Assembly: GCF_004634215.1 (NCBI RefSeq)
Contig: NZ_SMMH01000011.1
Coordinates: forward strand, 51,001 to 115,000
Direction of reading: 5' to 3'
DNA: 64,000 nt
Source: Deinococcus fonticola
GTDB lineage: Bacteria; Deinococcota; Deinococci; Deinococcales; Deinococcaceae
Positions 13,354-23,460 of the stretch are shown here, piece by piece. Below the pieces are notes generated by a model. That model ran no database searches. It had not been told where the DNA came from and was given only the letters and a program-made list of their open reading frames with translations. The stretch's first letter is position 1. Every line of letters starts with the position of its first letter. Position numbers and translations under genes: made by a program.

Positions 13354-13911
13354 TTACTCGGCGAGAATGCGGTTGATCTGGGGGGCCATATCGGCCTTCA
13401 CGCGTTCCAGGCGTCCAGTGAGGGTATTGGTGATGCCGCTCTTGCCGCCGCGAGCAATGACGCGCACACCGCCCTGAATCTGCGGGTTTTCGCGCACGGG
13501 AATGTCCTGGACGATGATGCGGCCCAGACCCAGGTCGGCGGGGTTGACTTCCACCGCTTCGGCGTCAGGCACGGCCTGACGGGCTTCTTGCACCAGGCGG
13601 GTCAGTACGTCGCGGTACTCGGGGGCGCCGGTCACGCTCCCCAGGTACTGGTTGACCAGGTCGTACACCTGCGTCATGCCACTTTCGCTGGCACTGAGAC
13701 GCGAGGCGCTCATTTCCAGGTCGGCAGCGCTGCGGGCGCGAACCAGACCGGCCTGACGCTGGCTTTCCAGGGCACGCCGGCGGCTTTCCAGCAGGTTCTG
13801 GGCGCGTTCACGGGCGTCTGCGACGATCTTTTCGGCCCGGCCCCGCGCTTCGGCGCGAATGCGGTCGATCTCCGCCTGCGCTTCGTTTTCGAGGAGTTTA
13901 TCGAGGGCCAT
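13354..13911 (-). CDS. atpE: V/A-type ATP synthase subunit E (peripheral stalk)
   Basis: Peripheral stator stalk subunit that pairs with subunit G. 185 residues. The N-terminal half is a long charged helix (ALDKLLENEAQAEIDRIRAEARGRAEKIVADARERAQNLLESRRRAL), the right-handed coiled coil that packs against G. The C-terminal globular domain includes VNPADLGLGRIIVQDI and GGVRVIARGGKSGITNTLTGRLERV, which docks on the B subunit. Two bases separate it from the subunit K stop. Confidence 0.93.
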   Translation of the reverse strand: MALDKLLENEAQAEIDRIRAEARGRAEKIVADARERAQNLLESRRRALESQRQAGLVRARSAADLEMSASRLSASESGMTQVYDLVNQYLGSVTGAPEYRDVLTRLVQEARQAVPDAEAVEVNPADLGLGRIIVQDIPVRENPQIQGGVRVIARGGKSGITNTLTGRLERVKADMAPQINRILAE

Positions 13912-13913
13912 GA

Positions 13914-14216
13914 TTAGATAAGGAACAGTGCCAGGAAGCCGAAGATGACCAGGGTTTCAGGTAGCAGGAACACGAGCAGCAGCTGACCGAGCTTGCTGGA
14001 GTCCTCGGCGGCGGCACCCACCAGGCTGGAGCCGATGCGGGACTGCGCCCAGCCAGTACCCAGCGCGGCCAAGCCCAGAGCCAGACCCTTACCGATGGCG
14101 ATCAGACCTTCATTGATGTTGGCGTCGTTGGCCACCACATTGTTTTCCTGGGCGAGACCGGTAGCGGTGAGAGCGAGAATGAGGGAAGCGAGGACGATCT
14201 TGGTGGTCTTGGTCAT
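13914..14216 (-). CDS. atpK: V/A-type ATP synthase membrane ring subunit K, with signal peptide
   Basis: Proteolipid of the rotor ring. 100 residues from ATG 14216, which has AGGAG a few bases upstream; the frame is open further but the extra residues ([13 protein letters not shown]) are not family-like. The N-terminus (TTKIVLASLILALTATGLAQ) is a cleavable signal-type segment, as in the Thermus homologue. Two transmembrane hairpin helices follow (INEGLIAIGKGLALGLAALGTGWAQ and GQLLLVFLLPETLVIFGFLALFLI). The ion-carrying Glu is Glu87 of the precursor (LPETLV). No Na+-site glutamine pattern is evident, so proton coupling is likely. Confidence 0.95.
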   Translation of the reverse strand: MTKTTKIVLASLILALTATGLAQENNVVANDANINEGLIAIGKGLALGLAALGTGWAQSRIGSSLVGAAAEDSSKLGQLLLVFLLPETLVIFGFLALFLI

Positions 14217-14251
14217 GGTGTGTTCTCCTGAGAAAAGAGTGATGACGGGAA

Positions 14252-16342
14252 TCATTTAACCTGCGGTCCAGCCTGCACGCTCACGGGTTGAACCGAGGGG
14301 CGTGGCGCAGCGGGACTGAGGCGACGAAGGGGATTGTAACGCGGACTGGTTTCGTTGTTGAATCCGGTCGGATTCAGGAACTCGACCATGTGCAAACGGA
14401 TGGGTTGCAGGATGTGACCGATCAGGGTCAGGGCCAGCACCAGGAAGTGCAGAATGGCACCGATGACCAGGCCGAGAATGGCACCGATAAAGCCCCAGTT
14501 CTGGTACATGCTCCAGCCCAGGTCGGTGACCAGGCGGGCCAGGATGGCGGACACCAGACCGACGGCAAAGATACGGGCGTAACTGACGACTGCGCCGCCC
14601 TGAGAGAGAAGTTCGACGATAAGGGTAGGGAGTTTAGTGATTACCATCAGGTAACCGACGATGAACATGAGGAAGCCCAGGGCCATCAGCAGGACGCGCC
14701 AGTCACCAAAGTTGGTCAGGCCACCGAAGTCCTTTGCACCGCGGCTGATGAAGGCCATCAGCACCAGCGCACCGACACCGCCAACCATGGCGATGCCTTC
14801 CCACATGTGCAGGCGGTCACCGTGTTTAATGCCCTGTTGAACGCGGATACCCCAGCCCCACAGCACTTGCAGAATACCGAAGAGCAGCGCGAAGACCAGC
14901 GCGACATTACCGAACGTGGCGACATCCAGGCGGGGGAAGACGATGGGAATCAGGCCCGTGGCGTGCTCGCCCCCGAAGTGAACGCCGGTCCAGCCCCACA
15001 GGCGGTTGAGCAGGTCGTTGTTCATGTAGAACACGTGCATGTGCTCCAGCAGCGTGCCGAAGAACTCGCCGGTCAGGAACCCCCACAGGATAGTCCAGGC
15101 CGCCATGACGTTCGTCACGAAGCCCAGATCCTTCAGGGTCTGGGGGTTCAGGTAAGCCCCGAACAAGCTGAGGTTCCAGCCTTCGCCCCGGCGGCCCTTA
15201 TTCAGGAGCCACATACCCAGCGCCAGGAACAGCAGCCCGTACCCGATGTCGGCCATGATGATCCCAAAGAAGAACGGGAAAAACCACGCGACCACCCAGG
15301 TAGGGTCGAAGGTGCCGTATTTGGGCAGGCTCATCAGGCCCATGACAGTGTTCTGGAATGGGCGGACGTAACTGCTGTTCTTCAGTTCCACCGGAACACC
15401 GTGATCGTGGTGTTCGTCGACCGGGTGAACTTCGTAACTGACGGCGTCACCGAAACGGCTCAGGGTGCTTTGCAGCGCGGGAATACGGTCAGCCGGCAGA
15501 TAGCCCTGCATGGTCAGGCTGTACTTGCCACGGGCGCTCACGGCCCGGACGTCGTGCACCGCCACGCGATCTTTCAGCGCGTCACGGACAGCGTACAGCG
15601 CCGGGCCGTGCTGCTGCGCCAGTTTCTCGCGCGCGGTGTTCAACTCGGCCTGGCGGGCCGCGCCGTGAGCACGAATGTCCTCCATCGCGGCGGCGGCGTC
15701 GGTCAGCGGCATGCTCTCAAAGCGGCCCGGCAAGCGCAGCTCGCCCAGGCGCACGCGGCCCAGGGCGGCGCGGGCCAGGTCACGCTCGGATTTCAGCGCA
15801 GCAATCACGCCCACGCGGTTTTGCCCCACCGGTTCGGTGGCAATGGCGTACCGCTCGGGCAGGGCTTCGCGCAGCGCGGCGTCCAGTTCAGCGAGGTTGT
15901 CGCTGGGCTGAAGCAGGAAAGGAAGCAGCGCCAGGCGGCGGCTGCGGTCCAGGCCGCCCACCATGCGCGACAGGGCGCGCACGGCTTCACCGTAGGAACG
16001 CTCGACATCCAGGTCGGACTGCAGTTCCTGACGCTGACGGGCCAGCGCAGACACGGGGGAGGCCGCTCCCTCCACCACGCCGCTCCATTCGCTCTCGGCA
16101 GACAGCGGGGCGGGAGCGGGGCGGTAAGCGCCCAGTTCCGCGATGGTGCTCTCGACTCGGGCCAGCAGCCTCTCGTCGTCGCGGCGGTGCTGGGCGTCTT
16201 GCCCGGCCAGCGAACCGGTGTTCAGTGGGCCGCCCTGAATGGGCTTGAGGTGCAGCACGCCGGCGTCTTGCAAGGCCGTGATGACCGCCTCGCTGTCACG
16301 CTTGCGCGTGGCGATCACCACCTGCTGCATGGGGTTGATCAC
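14252..16342 (-). CDS. atpI: V/A-type ATP synthase subunit I (stator membrane subunit)
   Basis: The large stator subunit that forms the proton half-channels next to the ring, 696 residues. The N-terminal half is soluble and largely helical ([34 protein letters not shown]). The C-terminal half has about eight transmembrane segments, starting around [31 protein letters not shown] and including the [19 protein letters not shown] helix with the essential Arg. The start is GTG 16342, whose first bases overlap the subunit G stop (GTGA); an ATG four codons later is an alternative. Slightly longer than Thermus subunit I because of the N-terminal loops and a Pro/Gln-rich tail. Confidence 0.95.
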   Translation of the reverse strand: MINPMQQVVIATRKRDSEAVITALQDAGVLHLKPIQGGPLNTGSLAGQDAQHRRDDERLLARVESTIAELGAYRPAPAPLSAESEWSGVVEGAASPVSALARQRQELQSDLDVERSYGEAVRALSRMVGGLDRSRRLALLPFLLQPSDNLAELDAALREALPERYAIATEPVGQNRVGVIAALKSERDLARAALGRVRLGELRLPGRFESMPLTDAAAAMEDIRAHGAARQAELNTAREKLAQQHGPALYAVRDALKDRVAVHDVRAVSARGKYSLTMQGYLPADRIPALQSTLSRFGDAVSYEVHPVDEHHDHGVPVELKNSSYVRPFQNTVMGLMSLPKYGTFDPTWVVAWFFPFFFGIIMADIGYGLLFLALGMWLLNKGRRGEGWNLSLFGAYLNPQTLKDLGFVTNVMAAWTILWGFLTGEFFGTLLEHMHVFYMNNDLLNRLWGWTGVHFGGEHATGLIPIVFPRLDVATFGNVALVFALLFGILQVLWGWGIRVQQGIKHGDRLHMWEGIAMVGGVGALVLMAFISRGAKDFGGLTNFGDWRVLLMALGFLMFIVGYLMVITKLPTLIVELLSQGGAVVSYARIFAVGLVSAILARLVTDLGWSMYQNWGFIGAILGLVIGAILHFLVLALTLIGHILQPIRLHMVEFLNPTGFNNETSPRYNPLRRLSPAAPRPSVQPVSVQAGPQVK

Positions 16343-16656
16343 GGCAGCACCGCCCTGAGAATCTGCTCGGCGGCCTGCTGCACGCGGCCCGCCGCCCGGT
16401 TGTGGGTGTCGGCGGCCTGCACCTGTGCCTGCGCACGCGCTTCGTCGCGGATACGCTGGGTTTCGCCCGCAAGTGTCTGGTCATGCTGGGTTTGCAGTTG
16501 TTGCGCCTGCGCCTCGGCTTCACGCAAGATCCGGGCCGCTTCCTGCTCGGCGGCTTCGACCTCCCGTTTGGCTTCCTCGCGGGCCGCTTCAATCTGCGCG
16601 TCCAGTGCCGCTTCACGGCTGGCCAGTTCACTTAGGACTCGACTTGAAACGTCCAA
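16339..16656 (-). CDS. V/A-type ATP synthase subunit G (peripheral stalk, first operon gene)
   Basis: 105 residues, almost entirely charged heptad helix ([44 protein letters not shown]), as expected for the stator partner of subunit E. The start is a TTG at 16656 preceded by AGGAGG with seven-base spacing; no ATG exists near the N-terminus. It is the first gene of the operon and its stop overlaps subunit I. The whole order G-I-K-E-C-F-A-B-D matches Thermus thermophilus. Confidence 0.9.
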   Translation of the reverse strand: MDVSSRVLSELASREAALDAQIEAAREEAKREVEAAEQEAARILREAEAQAQQLQTQHDQTLAGETQRIRDEARAQAQVQAADTHNRAAGRVQQAAEQILRAVLP

Positions 16657-17053
16657 ATCACTCCTCCTTTCCCCTAACGTCCCCTCTTGCCATCCCGCTC
16701 AAAAACCCCATCCGGGGATGAGGTAGGAATGAGAAGAGGTTCAGTGGCCCGACACTTGTAATAGTTAAGTCAGACTCCCGCTTATCGTAACACAGCCGTA
16801 ATAAATGGTTTTGGGGGCAAGGGTCCCTGTTAAGCTGCGTCCCTGAGCGAGGCACACTCCAGCTTCTCGATACGTGAAATGACCCATGACAGCCGGCCGG
16901 CCGCGTGCTGCAATGAGAAGTGCCCGAAAAGCCGCGCTGCCGGCCTCACAGCAGCCCCTTCCAAGCGGCTGTGCCTGCCTGCGTGACCGCACCCTGCATC
17001 CTGCAAAGGCAAGGCAGATGGGGTGTCCCTCATCACTGAACGGAGAAATCGAC
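16657..17053. promoter_or_regulatory. Divergent control region between ATP synthase operon and AAC(3) gene
   Basis: About 400 bases without a gene. On the minus side it holds the operon leader with AGGAGG before subunit G and a small hairpin, CCCC/GGGG with a four-base loop (16706-16717), followed on the minus strand by five T (16701-16705). This is terminator-like and could act as an attenuator. AT-richer stretches at 16755-16810 are the likeliest promoter zone. On the plus side an AACGGAG precedes ATG 17054. Open frames in this interval look non-coding. Confidence 0.45.
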
Positions 17054-17848
17054 ATGTCTGAAACCGACGCCATAGCCAACACTGACGCTCCCCGCACCCG
17101 CGCCCGCCTGGCCGCCGACCTGCGCGCCCTGGGCGTACAGGCGGGCGACGTGCTGATCGTTCACGCCAGCCTCAGCCGTCTGGGCTGGGTCGCCGGTGGC
17201 CCCGTCGCCGTCATTCAGGCCCTGCAGGACGCCGTGACGCCGGAGGGCACACTGGTGATGCCCACCTTTACGCTTTACCTGACCGATCCCGCCAGCTGGC
17301 GCAGGTTCGCCGTGCCCGAGGGGTGGTGGGCCACCATCCGCGCCGAAATGTCGGCTTTTGACCCGGCCCGCACGCCCACGCGCGGCATGGGGCAAATTGC
17401 CGAACTGTTCCGCACCTGGCCCGACGTGCACCGCAGTTCCCATCCTCACAGTTCCTTTGCCGCCTGGGGCAAACACGCCGACTTCATCACCGCCGACCAC
17501 AGCCTGAACGACTCCCTCGGGGACGGTTCTCCGCTCGCCCGCGTCTACGACCTGAACGGCAAAGTCCTGCTGCTCGGCACTGAAGTCAACTCCAGCCTGC
17601 ACCTGGCCGAAGTCCGCGCCGGGAAAAGGCCGCGCACGACTTTCAGCGGCCCCCTCCTGGTGCAGGGACAGCGCCAGTGGGTCACGCTCGACGAACCCGA
17701 CTACAACGAGGAAACCTTTCCGCCCGTCAAAGCAGCCTTCGAGGAAAAAGGCGCCGTCAAAGTGGGCACGGTGGGGTCAGCCACCGCGAAACTGATGCGC
17801 CAGCGCGAAATAGTCGATTTTGCCGTGGCCTGGTGGCGGGCAGAGTAG
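17054..17848 (+). CDS. AAC(3)-family aminoglycoside N-acetyltransferase homologue
   Basis: 264 residues from ATG 17054, which has AACGGAG upstream; the frame is open further but the extra residues are not family-like. Family blocks: LADLRALGVQAGDVLIVHASLSRLGWVAGGPVAVIQALQDAV, EGTLVMPTFT, MGQIAELFRTWPDVHRSSHPHSSFAAWG and GDGSPLARVYDLNGKVLLLGTEVNSSLHLAE. The conserved His/Ser in SSHPHSSF and the Glu/His in the latter blocks are the acetyl-CoA and aminoglycoside-site residues of AAC(3) enzymes. It could acetylate aminoglycosides, but chromosomal members of this family (also YokD) often have unknown natural substrates, so resistance is not asserted. Confidence 0.85.
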   Translation: MSETDAIANTDAPRTRARLAADLRALGVQAGDVLIVHASLSRLGWVAGGPVAVIQALQDAVTPEGTLVMPTFTLYLTDPASWRRFAVPEGWWATIRAEMSAFDPARTPTRGMGQIAELFRTWPDVHRSSHPHSSFAAWGKHADFITADHSLNDSLGDGSPLARVYDLNGKVLLLGTEVNSSLHLAEVRAGKRPRTTFSGPLLVQGQRQWVTLDEPDYNEETFPPVKAAFEEKGAVKVGTVGSATAKLMRQREIVDFAVAWWRAE

Positions 17849-17995
17849 AGAACCCCTCAGCAGTCACCCGGCTTATGGAGTTCTCGAACAGGAACCTCAC
17901 CGGTTTGAGAATTTTACATTCGGAACGTTTTTTCTTCCCATGGGCTCGACCCTTCCCCGTACTTTCAGCACCGAGCAGGCGGAAACGAGGGGCTT

Positions 17996-18916
17996 TTAAC
18001 TCCCTTGCAGCATCAAATCCAGGTTTTGCACGGCGGCGCCGCTGGCGCCTTTGCCGAGGTTGTCGAGCCGGGCGGCCAACACGGCCCGCTGCCCATCACT
18101 CGCGGCGTACACCAGCAATTCCAGTTGGTTCGTGCCGTTCAGCGTCTGCGGATCGAGGATGGCGGGGTTCTCGGCCATCTCGGTCACGGTCACGTACCGT
18201 TGCCCGCCGTAGTGTTCCTTCAGGGCCGCGTGCAATTGCTCGGCCGCCACGTTCAGTTCCTGCATATGCAGGGGAATGGTCACGGTCATGCCCTGCGCCC
18301 ACGCGCCCACGTTCGGCATGAAAATCGGCGTGCGGGTCAGGCCGCCGTATTTCACAATTTCCGGCAGGTGCTTGTGATCCAGATTCAGCCCGTAAGACAG
18401 GAAGGAACCGCGCATGGGGTGCTCCTGATCCTGCTCGTGCGCGTCGACCAATGCCCGCCCGCCACCGCTGTACCCACTGAAGCCCTGAATGTGAATGGAG
18501 AAATCGGCGGGAATCAGGCCGCGCTGGGTCAGGGGCGCGAGCAGGGCGATGGCCGCCGTGCTGTAACACCCGGGATTCGCCACGTACCGCGCCGTGCGGA
18601 TGTTCTCCGGTTGCCCGGCGTTCAGTTCAGGGAACCCGAAGACCCACTCCGGGTTCACGCGGTGCGCCGTACTGGCGTCGAGCAGGCGGGAAGTGGGATT
18701 GGTGGCGAGGTGTACCGCTTCCCGCGCCGCGTCGTCGTGCAGGCACAGGATCGAGATGTCTGCCGCGTTCAGCAGTTCCGCGCGCGCCGCACTGTCTTTG
18801 CGCCGCGCCGGGTCGATGCTCAGCAGCTCTATATCCGACCGGCCTGCCAGCCGCTGGCGGATTTGCAGGCCGGTCGTTCCCGCCTCACCATCAATGAAAA
18901 TTCTGGGTTTCGTCAC
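17996..18916 (-). CDS. argC: N-acetyl-gamma-glutamyl-phosphate reductase (short, type 2)
   Basis: Third step of arginine synthesis: NADPH reduction of N-acetylglutamyl phosphate. About 306 residues, the short type-2 class. It begins [22 protein letters not shown] (NAD(P)-binding loop), and the catalytic Cys is in [18 protein letters not shown] (about residue 117). [23 protein letters not shown] is the second diagnostic block. The start is taken as GTG 18916, which overlaps the GNAT stop (GTGA); a GTG three codons upstream is also possible. Last gene of the argF-nudix-GNAT-argC set, so translation is probably coupled. Confidence 0.93.
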   Translation of the reverse strand: MTKPRIFIDGEAGTTGLQIRQRLAGRSDIELLSIDPARRKDSAARAELLNAADISILCLHDDAAREAVHLATNPTSRLLDASTAHRVNPEWVFGFPELNAGQPENIRTARYVANPGCYSTAAIALLAPLTQRGLIPADFSIHIQGFSGYSGGGRALVDAHEQDQEHPMRGSFLSYGLNLDHKHLPEIVKYGGLTRTPIFMPNVGAWAQGMTVTIPLHMQELNVAAEQLHAALKEHYGGQRYVTVTEMAENPAILDPQTLNGTNQLELLVYAASDGQRAVLAARLDNLGKGASGAAVQNLDLMLQGS

Positions 18917-19431
18917 GCTCTCCACTCCTCACTCAACACAGCATAAATCGCGTCGTCTGTCCATTCGCCCCGCAGACAGTAGCTTTTCAGATGGGTGCCT
19001 TCATGGCGGAAACCGACGTGCCGCAGCAGTCCGGCAATGGCCTGGTTGCGCGGGTCGATGCTGGCGTGAACGCGGTGCAGGTTCAGCTCGTGGAAGGCGA
19101 AATGAAGCAGCGCGCGAATGGCTTCCGAGGCGTACCCGTGCCCCTGCGCGTGGCGCGACAGGGTGACGCCGAACTCGGCCTGCGGGCCACGTCGGTTGAG
19201 GGCCAGGTCACCGATCAGTTCGCCGTTTTTCAGGGCAATGGCACGCTGCACCCAGCCTTCCATGCCCAGCGGATTATCTGAGAGGAGCCCCTGGGCCATA
19301 ACCGGCGTGTAGGGCAGCGTCCAACCCTGATAACGCGCCACCTCCGGGTCGTTGCGGTAGGTGACCAGGGCGGGCAAATCCTCTGGCGTGAGGGGACGGA
19401 CGGTGAGGCGCAGGGTGGAGAGGGTGGTCAC
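18913..19431 (-). CDS. GNAT N-acetyltransferase, RimJ/RimL type
   Basis: About 172 residues. Blocks: [36 protein letters not shown] at the N-terminus, [15 protein letters not shown], the acetyl-CoA loop [27 protein letters not shown], and [29 protein letters not shown]. This is the ribosomal-protein/antibiotic acetyltransferase branch; the substrate is unknown. The start GTG 19431 overlaps the nudix stop (GTGA), with AGGAGG 11 bases upstream. A GTG at 19443 is an alternative. Confidence 0.87.
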   Translation of the reverse strand: MTTLSTLRLTVRPLTPEDLPALVTYRNDPEVARYQGWTLPYTPVMAQGLLSDNPLGMEGWVQRAIALKNGELIGDLALNRRGPQAEFGVTLSRHAQGHGYASEAIRALLHFAFHELNLHRVHASIDPRNQAIAGLLRHVGFRHEGTHLKSYCLRGEWTDDAIYAVLSEEWRA

Positions 19432-19940
19432 GAGAGATAACACCTCCTGATCAGTTCTGCCAGGTCACCCTTGGCCGGGTCTCCCGCAGCTATGTTGTGC
19501 AGCAGTTGGCGCGGCGACCGCCAGCACGCCCCACTGAAGTCGTCGCGTTTAAAGTCTGGCGCCTCGTCGGTGCGGATCTCGTACACGCGCATGAAGGCGC
19601 TGAGCGGCGTGTCAAACGGCGAAAAATACGCAATTTCCCACCAGGGCACGTCATCCACGTTCAGGTTCAATTCCTCGCGCGTCTCGCGTTTGAAGCACGC
19701 CAGGTAGTCTTCCCCACTCGCGACGTGACCGCCCACACTCATGTCCAGGCAGTCAGGGAACATGGCCTTGTGGGCGGTGCGCCGCGGAATCCACAGTTCC
19801 CCGCAAGAATTCACCAGAAAAGCGTTGATCACACGCACGGGCAGGCGCCTGGCCCAGGCTTCCTCGCGGGTCACGCGGCCCACCACTTCATCGTGCCCGT
19901 TCACCAGGTCGAGCCACTCGGTGCCCCCGGTCATGTTCAC
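19428..19940 (-). CDS. NUDIX hydrolase (YfcD-like)
   Basis: 170 residues with a complete NUDIX box: GGHVASGEDYLACFKRETREEL fits GX5EX7REUXEEXGU closely. Before it are LVNGHDEVVGRVTREEAWARRLPVRVINAFLVNSCGELWIPRRT, typical of the YfcD/isopentenyl-diphosphate-isomerase-like NUDIX group. Likely a housecleaning pyrophosphatase; the substrate is not inferred. It lies between argF and the GNAT gene, with short gaps, and is probably cotranscribed with the arginine genes, although no functional link is known. Confidence 0.88.
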   Translation of the reverse strand: MNMTGGTEWLDLVNGHDEVVGRVTREEAWARRLPVRVINAFLVNSCGELWIPRRTAHKAMFPDCLDMSVGGHVASGEDYLACFKRETREELNLNVDDVPWWEIAYFSPFDTPLSAFMRVYEIRTDEAPDFKRDDFSGACWRSPRQLLHNIAAGDPAKGDLAELIRRCYLS

Positions 19941-19969
19941 CTCCTGTTACCCACCGCCGGCCCCCAGCT

Positions 19970-21022
<1,053 letters not shown>

Positions 21023-21029
21023 GAGGCAA

Positions 21030-21035
21030 AGTATA
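21030..21035 (-). promoter_or_regulatory. Leaderless-type -10 for argF
   Basis: TATACT on the minus strand, seven bases before ATG 21022. It supports inclusion of the N-terminal extension in the protein. Confidence 0.55.
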
Positions 21036-21121
21036 AGATGCCCCAACAGGGCCGCGTGCCAGGGTATTTAGAAGGGCGGCCGTGAGGTGGCCAGCATTGA
21101 GAGGGGCAGCGACAAGCAGAG

Positions 21122-21158
21122 GCAGGCGCCTGCGCCAGGCCCCCAGCTGGGGGCCTGG
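21122..21158. repeat. Two adjacent perfect palindromes in the argF-rdgB divergent region
   Basis: A 12-base palindrome (21122-21133, GCAGGCGCCTGC) is followed after one base by a 24-base perfect palindrome centred on AGCT (21135-21158, arms CCAGGCCCCC/GGGGGCCTGG). Both lie between divergent promoters, about 33 bases before the rdgB -10 box. Confidence 0.7.
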
Positions 21159-21190
21159 GCTTCCTGACGGGTTTCTCAGGCCGGCTGGCC

Positions 21191-21196
21191 TACACT
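21191..21196 (+). promoter_or_regulatory. Leaderless-type -10 for rdgB
   Basis: TACACT, six bases before GTG 21203, with no Shine-Dalgarno. Confidence 0.55.
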
Positions 21197-21202
21197 GGGT
21201 GG

Positions 21203-21844
21203 GTGAGCGCCGAGCATGCAAGTTACGTGGGCCGCGTCGTGGTGGCGACGGGGAACGCTGGAAAAGTCAAGGAGATTCAGGAGGCGCTGGCCCCGCTGGG
21301 CTGGCACCTGGAGGGCATCGGGGCCTTTCCCATGCCCGAGGAGACCGGCGCGACCTACGAGGAGAACGCCGCGCTGAAGGCCTGCACCATCGCCATGGCC
21401 ACCGGCCTGCCGGCCCTGGCCGACGATTCCGGCCTGGAAGTCGAGGCGCTGGGCGGCGAGCCGGGCGTGTACTCGGCCCGTTTCGGCAACCGCGCCAGCG
21501 ACCTGGAGCGCAACCTGTACCTGCTCGAACGCCTGCGCGACAAGAAGAACCGCCGCGCCAGGTTCGTGTCGGTGATTGTCCTGGCGTACCCGGATGGGGT
21601 GGTCGAGGAGTACCGGGGCGAGGTGCCCGGCGTCATTCTGGAAGGGCCGCGCGGCGGGGGCGGTTTCGGCTACGATCCTCTTTTCCTGCCGTACGGCGAG
21701 ACGAACACTTTTGCGGAAATGAGCGTCGAGGACAAAAGAGCCATCAGCCACCGGGGGATTGCCCTGGAAGCCCTGAAAGCCGCGCACCAGCAGGGCAAGG
21801 CCCGCCAGTCTTACCCCGGCGCGGCCGGCAGCCGCCTGGACTGA
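21203..21844 (+). CDS. rdgB: dITP/XTP pyrophosphatase (RdgB/HAM1)
   Basis: Removes non-canonical purine triphosphates (dITP, XTP) from the nucleotide pool and so prevents mutation. 213 residues. Motifs: VVVATGNAGKVKEIQEAL at the N-terminus, TYEENAALKA, LADDSGLEVEALGGEPGVYSARFG and GGGGFGYDPLFLP, then KRAISHRGIALEAL. These cover the substrate and Mg2+-binding residues of the family. The C-terminus carries a short Gly/Gln/Ser-rich tail. GTG start with a leaderless -10 box. Confidence 0.95.
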   Translation: MSAEHASYVGRVVVATGNAGKVKEIQEALAPLGWHLEGIGAFPMPEETGATYEENAALKACTIAMATGLPALADDSGLEVEALGGEPGVYSARFGNRASDLERNLYLLERLRDKKNRRARFVSVIVLAYPDGVVEEYRGEVPGVILEGPRGGGGFGYDPLFLPYGETNTFAEMSVEDKRAISHRGIALEALKAAHQQGKARQSYPGAAGSRLD

Positions 21845-21930
21845 GGCAGTAAATAGGCAACAGTCATGAGGCGGAAGAAACAGGCTTGAGCCGAAGGCTT
21901 GAGCCGCTCCACTTCCCTCCCACTTTCTCC

Positions 21931-22371
21931 TTACTCTTCTCCCTTCACGTCCCTTTTCAGGCGCATCAGGATGGCGCCCATGCCGCGCATACGCATGGGG
22001 GTAATCAGTTCACTCAGGCCCATGTCCATGTAGAACTGATCCGGGACGTTCAGGATGGTTTCAGGCGTTTCGCCGTTGAGGGCCTCATGCAGGATGCCGG
22101 CGTACCCACGCACGGTGGGGGCGTCCTCGGGAACTTTGAAGTGCATCTGCACGCCGCCCCCCGCGTCCTGTTCGGTCACCAGGAAAAAGGGGCTGGCACA
22201 CTCGGGCACCGGCTTCAGGAATTCGGGGTGCTCGGCGTACTTCTCGGGCAGCGGCGGGAGTTTGCGGCTGTACTCCAGCAGGGCTTGCAGGCGCATGGTT
22301 TTGGGAACGCTCTTGAACATGCCGACGATGTTCTGGAGCTTCTCGGGCAGGGCGGGTGTGGCGCTGGTCAT
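21931..22371 (-). CDS. sufE: SufE-type iron-sulfur cluster assembly protein
   Basis: Accepts persulfide sulfur from SufS for Fe-S cluster building. 146 residues. The acceptor Cys is Cys58 in VPECASPFFLV, and the family-typical SVPKTMRLQALLEYSRKLPPLPEKY precedes it. GYAGILHEALNGETPETILNVP and the C-terminal LSELITPMRMRGMGAILMRLKRDV are also SufE-like. It is divergent from a sulfurtransferase gene, so the pair may be functionally related in sulfur transfer (inference). The start has TACAGT six bases upstream. Confidence 0.92.
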   Translation of the reverse strand: MTSATPALPEKLQNIVGMFKSVPKTMRLQALLEYSRKLPPLPEKYAEHPEFLKPVPECASPFFLVTEQDAGGGVQMHFKVPEDAPTVRGYAGILHEALNGETPETILNVPDQFYMDMGLSELITPMRMRGMGAILMRLKRDVKGEE

Positions 22372-22377
22372 ACCCCT

Positions 22378-22383
22378 ACTGTA
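22378..22383 (-). promoter_or_regulatory. Leaderless-type -10 for sufE
   Basis: TACAGT on the minus strand, six bases before ATG 22371. Confidence 0.5.
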
Positions 22384-22420
22384 CCCCCCCCAGGTGTAGG
22401 AACCGGGAGTGGTTGCCCAG

Positions 22421-22497
22421 TTGACTTAAAAGGTCAACAATAAGTCTCGCCTAGAATAGATGGGCAACGAATAGACGGGCAACAAGAGCCAGGCTCT
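22421..22497 (+). promoter_or_regulatory. Compact cis-region before the sulfurtransferase: palindromes and tandem 15-base repeat
   Basis: TTGAC/GTCAA with a seven-base spacer (22421-22437), then two head-to-tail 15-base repeats (GAATAGATGGGCAAC 22454-22468 and GAATAGACGGGCAAC 22469-22483, one mismatch), then a 13-base palindrome AGAGCC-A-GGCTCT (22485-22497). TAGAAT at 22452-22457 is a possible -10. AAAGGAG follows just before the ATG. Confidence 0.5.
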
Positions 22498-22511
22498 AAA
22501 GGAGAAGCGAA

Positions 22512-23372
22512 ATGGATTACGCCAAAGACGTCCTTGTCAGCACCGACTGGGTAGCCGAGCACCGCCAGGACCCCAACGTCCGCCTCATCGAAGTCGACGA
22601 GGACATTCTGCTGTACGACACCGGCCACATCCCCGGCGCCGTGAAACTGGACTGGCAAACCGACCTGTGGCACCCCGTGGAGCGCGACTTCATCGGCGCA
22701 GGCGAGGTGCAGGCGCTGCTGGGCCGACTGGGCATCCGCGAGGGCGACCAGATCGTGCTGTACGGTGACAAGAGCAACTGGTGGGCCAGCTACGCCTACT
22801 GGTTCCTGAGCTACAGCGGCGTGGGGAACCTCAAGATCATGAACGGCGGACGCCAGAAGTGGGCCGCCGAAGGCCGCGAACTCACCACCGACGCCCCCAG
22901 CGTCACGCCCAGCCAGTACCCGGCCCTGACCCGCGACGACAGCCTGCGCGCCTACCGCGATGAGGTCAGGGCGCACCTTGAGGGCGTGCAGGCTGGGAAA
23001 AATGCCCTGGTGGATGTCCGCAGCGCCGACGAGTTTTCCGGCAAGGTCACGCACATGCCCAACTATCCGCAAGAAGGCGTGCTGCGCGGCGGACACATTC
23101 CCGGCGCCCGCAATATCCCCTGGGCCAAAGCCACCAACGAAGACGGCACCTTCAAAAGCGCCGACGAACTCAAGGCCCTGTATGAAGGCGAGGGCGTGAC
23201 GCCCGACAAGGACGTGATCGCCTACTGCCGCATCGCCGAGCGCAGCAGCCACAGCTGGTTCGTGCTGCGTGAACTCCTGGGCTACCCCAAAGTTCGCAAT
23301 TACGACGGCAGCTGGACGGAGTGGGGCAACGCCGTCGGCATGCCCATCGAGAAGACGTACACCGAAGAGTAA
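22512..23372 (+). CDS. Thiosulfate/3-mercaptopyruvate-type sulfurtransferase (two rhodanese domains)
   Basis: 286 residues. The inactive N-terminal rhodanese domain spans about residues 5-125 ([22 protein letters not shown] ... [14 protein letters not shown]), and the catalytic domain about 145-280 with [23 protein letters not shown] and the active-site Cys239 in [16 protein letters not shown]. The active loop CRIAERSS is of the thiosulfate (CRxGxRS-like) type rather than CGSGVTA of mercaptopyruvate enzymes. It transfers sulfane sulfur to cyanide or a protein acceptor. Preceded by AAAGGAG and a repeat-rich control region; divergent from sufE. Confidence 0.9.
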   Translation: MDYAKDVLVSTDWVAEHRQDPNVRLIEVDEDILLYDTGHIPGAVKLDWQTDLWHPVERDFIGAGEVQALLGRLGIREGDQIVLYGDKSNWWASYAYWFLSYSGVGNLKIMNGGRQKWAAEGRELTTDAPSVTPSQYPALTRDDSLRAYRDEVRAHLEGVQAGKNALVDVRSADEFSGKVTHMPNYPQEGVLRGGHIPGARNIPWAKATNEDGTFKSADELKALYEGEGVTPDKDVIAYCRIAERSSHSWFVLRELLGYPKVRNYDGSWTEWGNAVGMPIEKTYTEE

Positions 23373-23407
23373 AAACGGCGCGCCGTAAGGGCCAGGACAA
23401 TGCTTTC

Positions 23408-23430
23408 CCCGCTCCCCGGAGCGGGTTTTT
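23408..23430 (+). terminator. Rho-independent terminator of the sulfurtransferase gene
   Basis: CCCGCTC, short loop, GAGCGGG, then TTTTT at 23426-23430. Confidence 0.85.
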
Positions 23431-23460
23431 GCTTTCCGACCCCTGGAAGATAGGTGCCTC

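Noticed and set aside
14288..16726. An 812-residue plus-strand open frame
   Set aside because: Antisense of ATP synthase subunits I and G; low-complexity composition.
22421..22457. Sigma70-type promoter TTGACT ... TAGAAT before the sulfurtransferase
   Set aside because: The spacing is 25 bases, too long for a classical -35/-10 pair.
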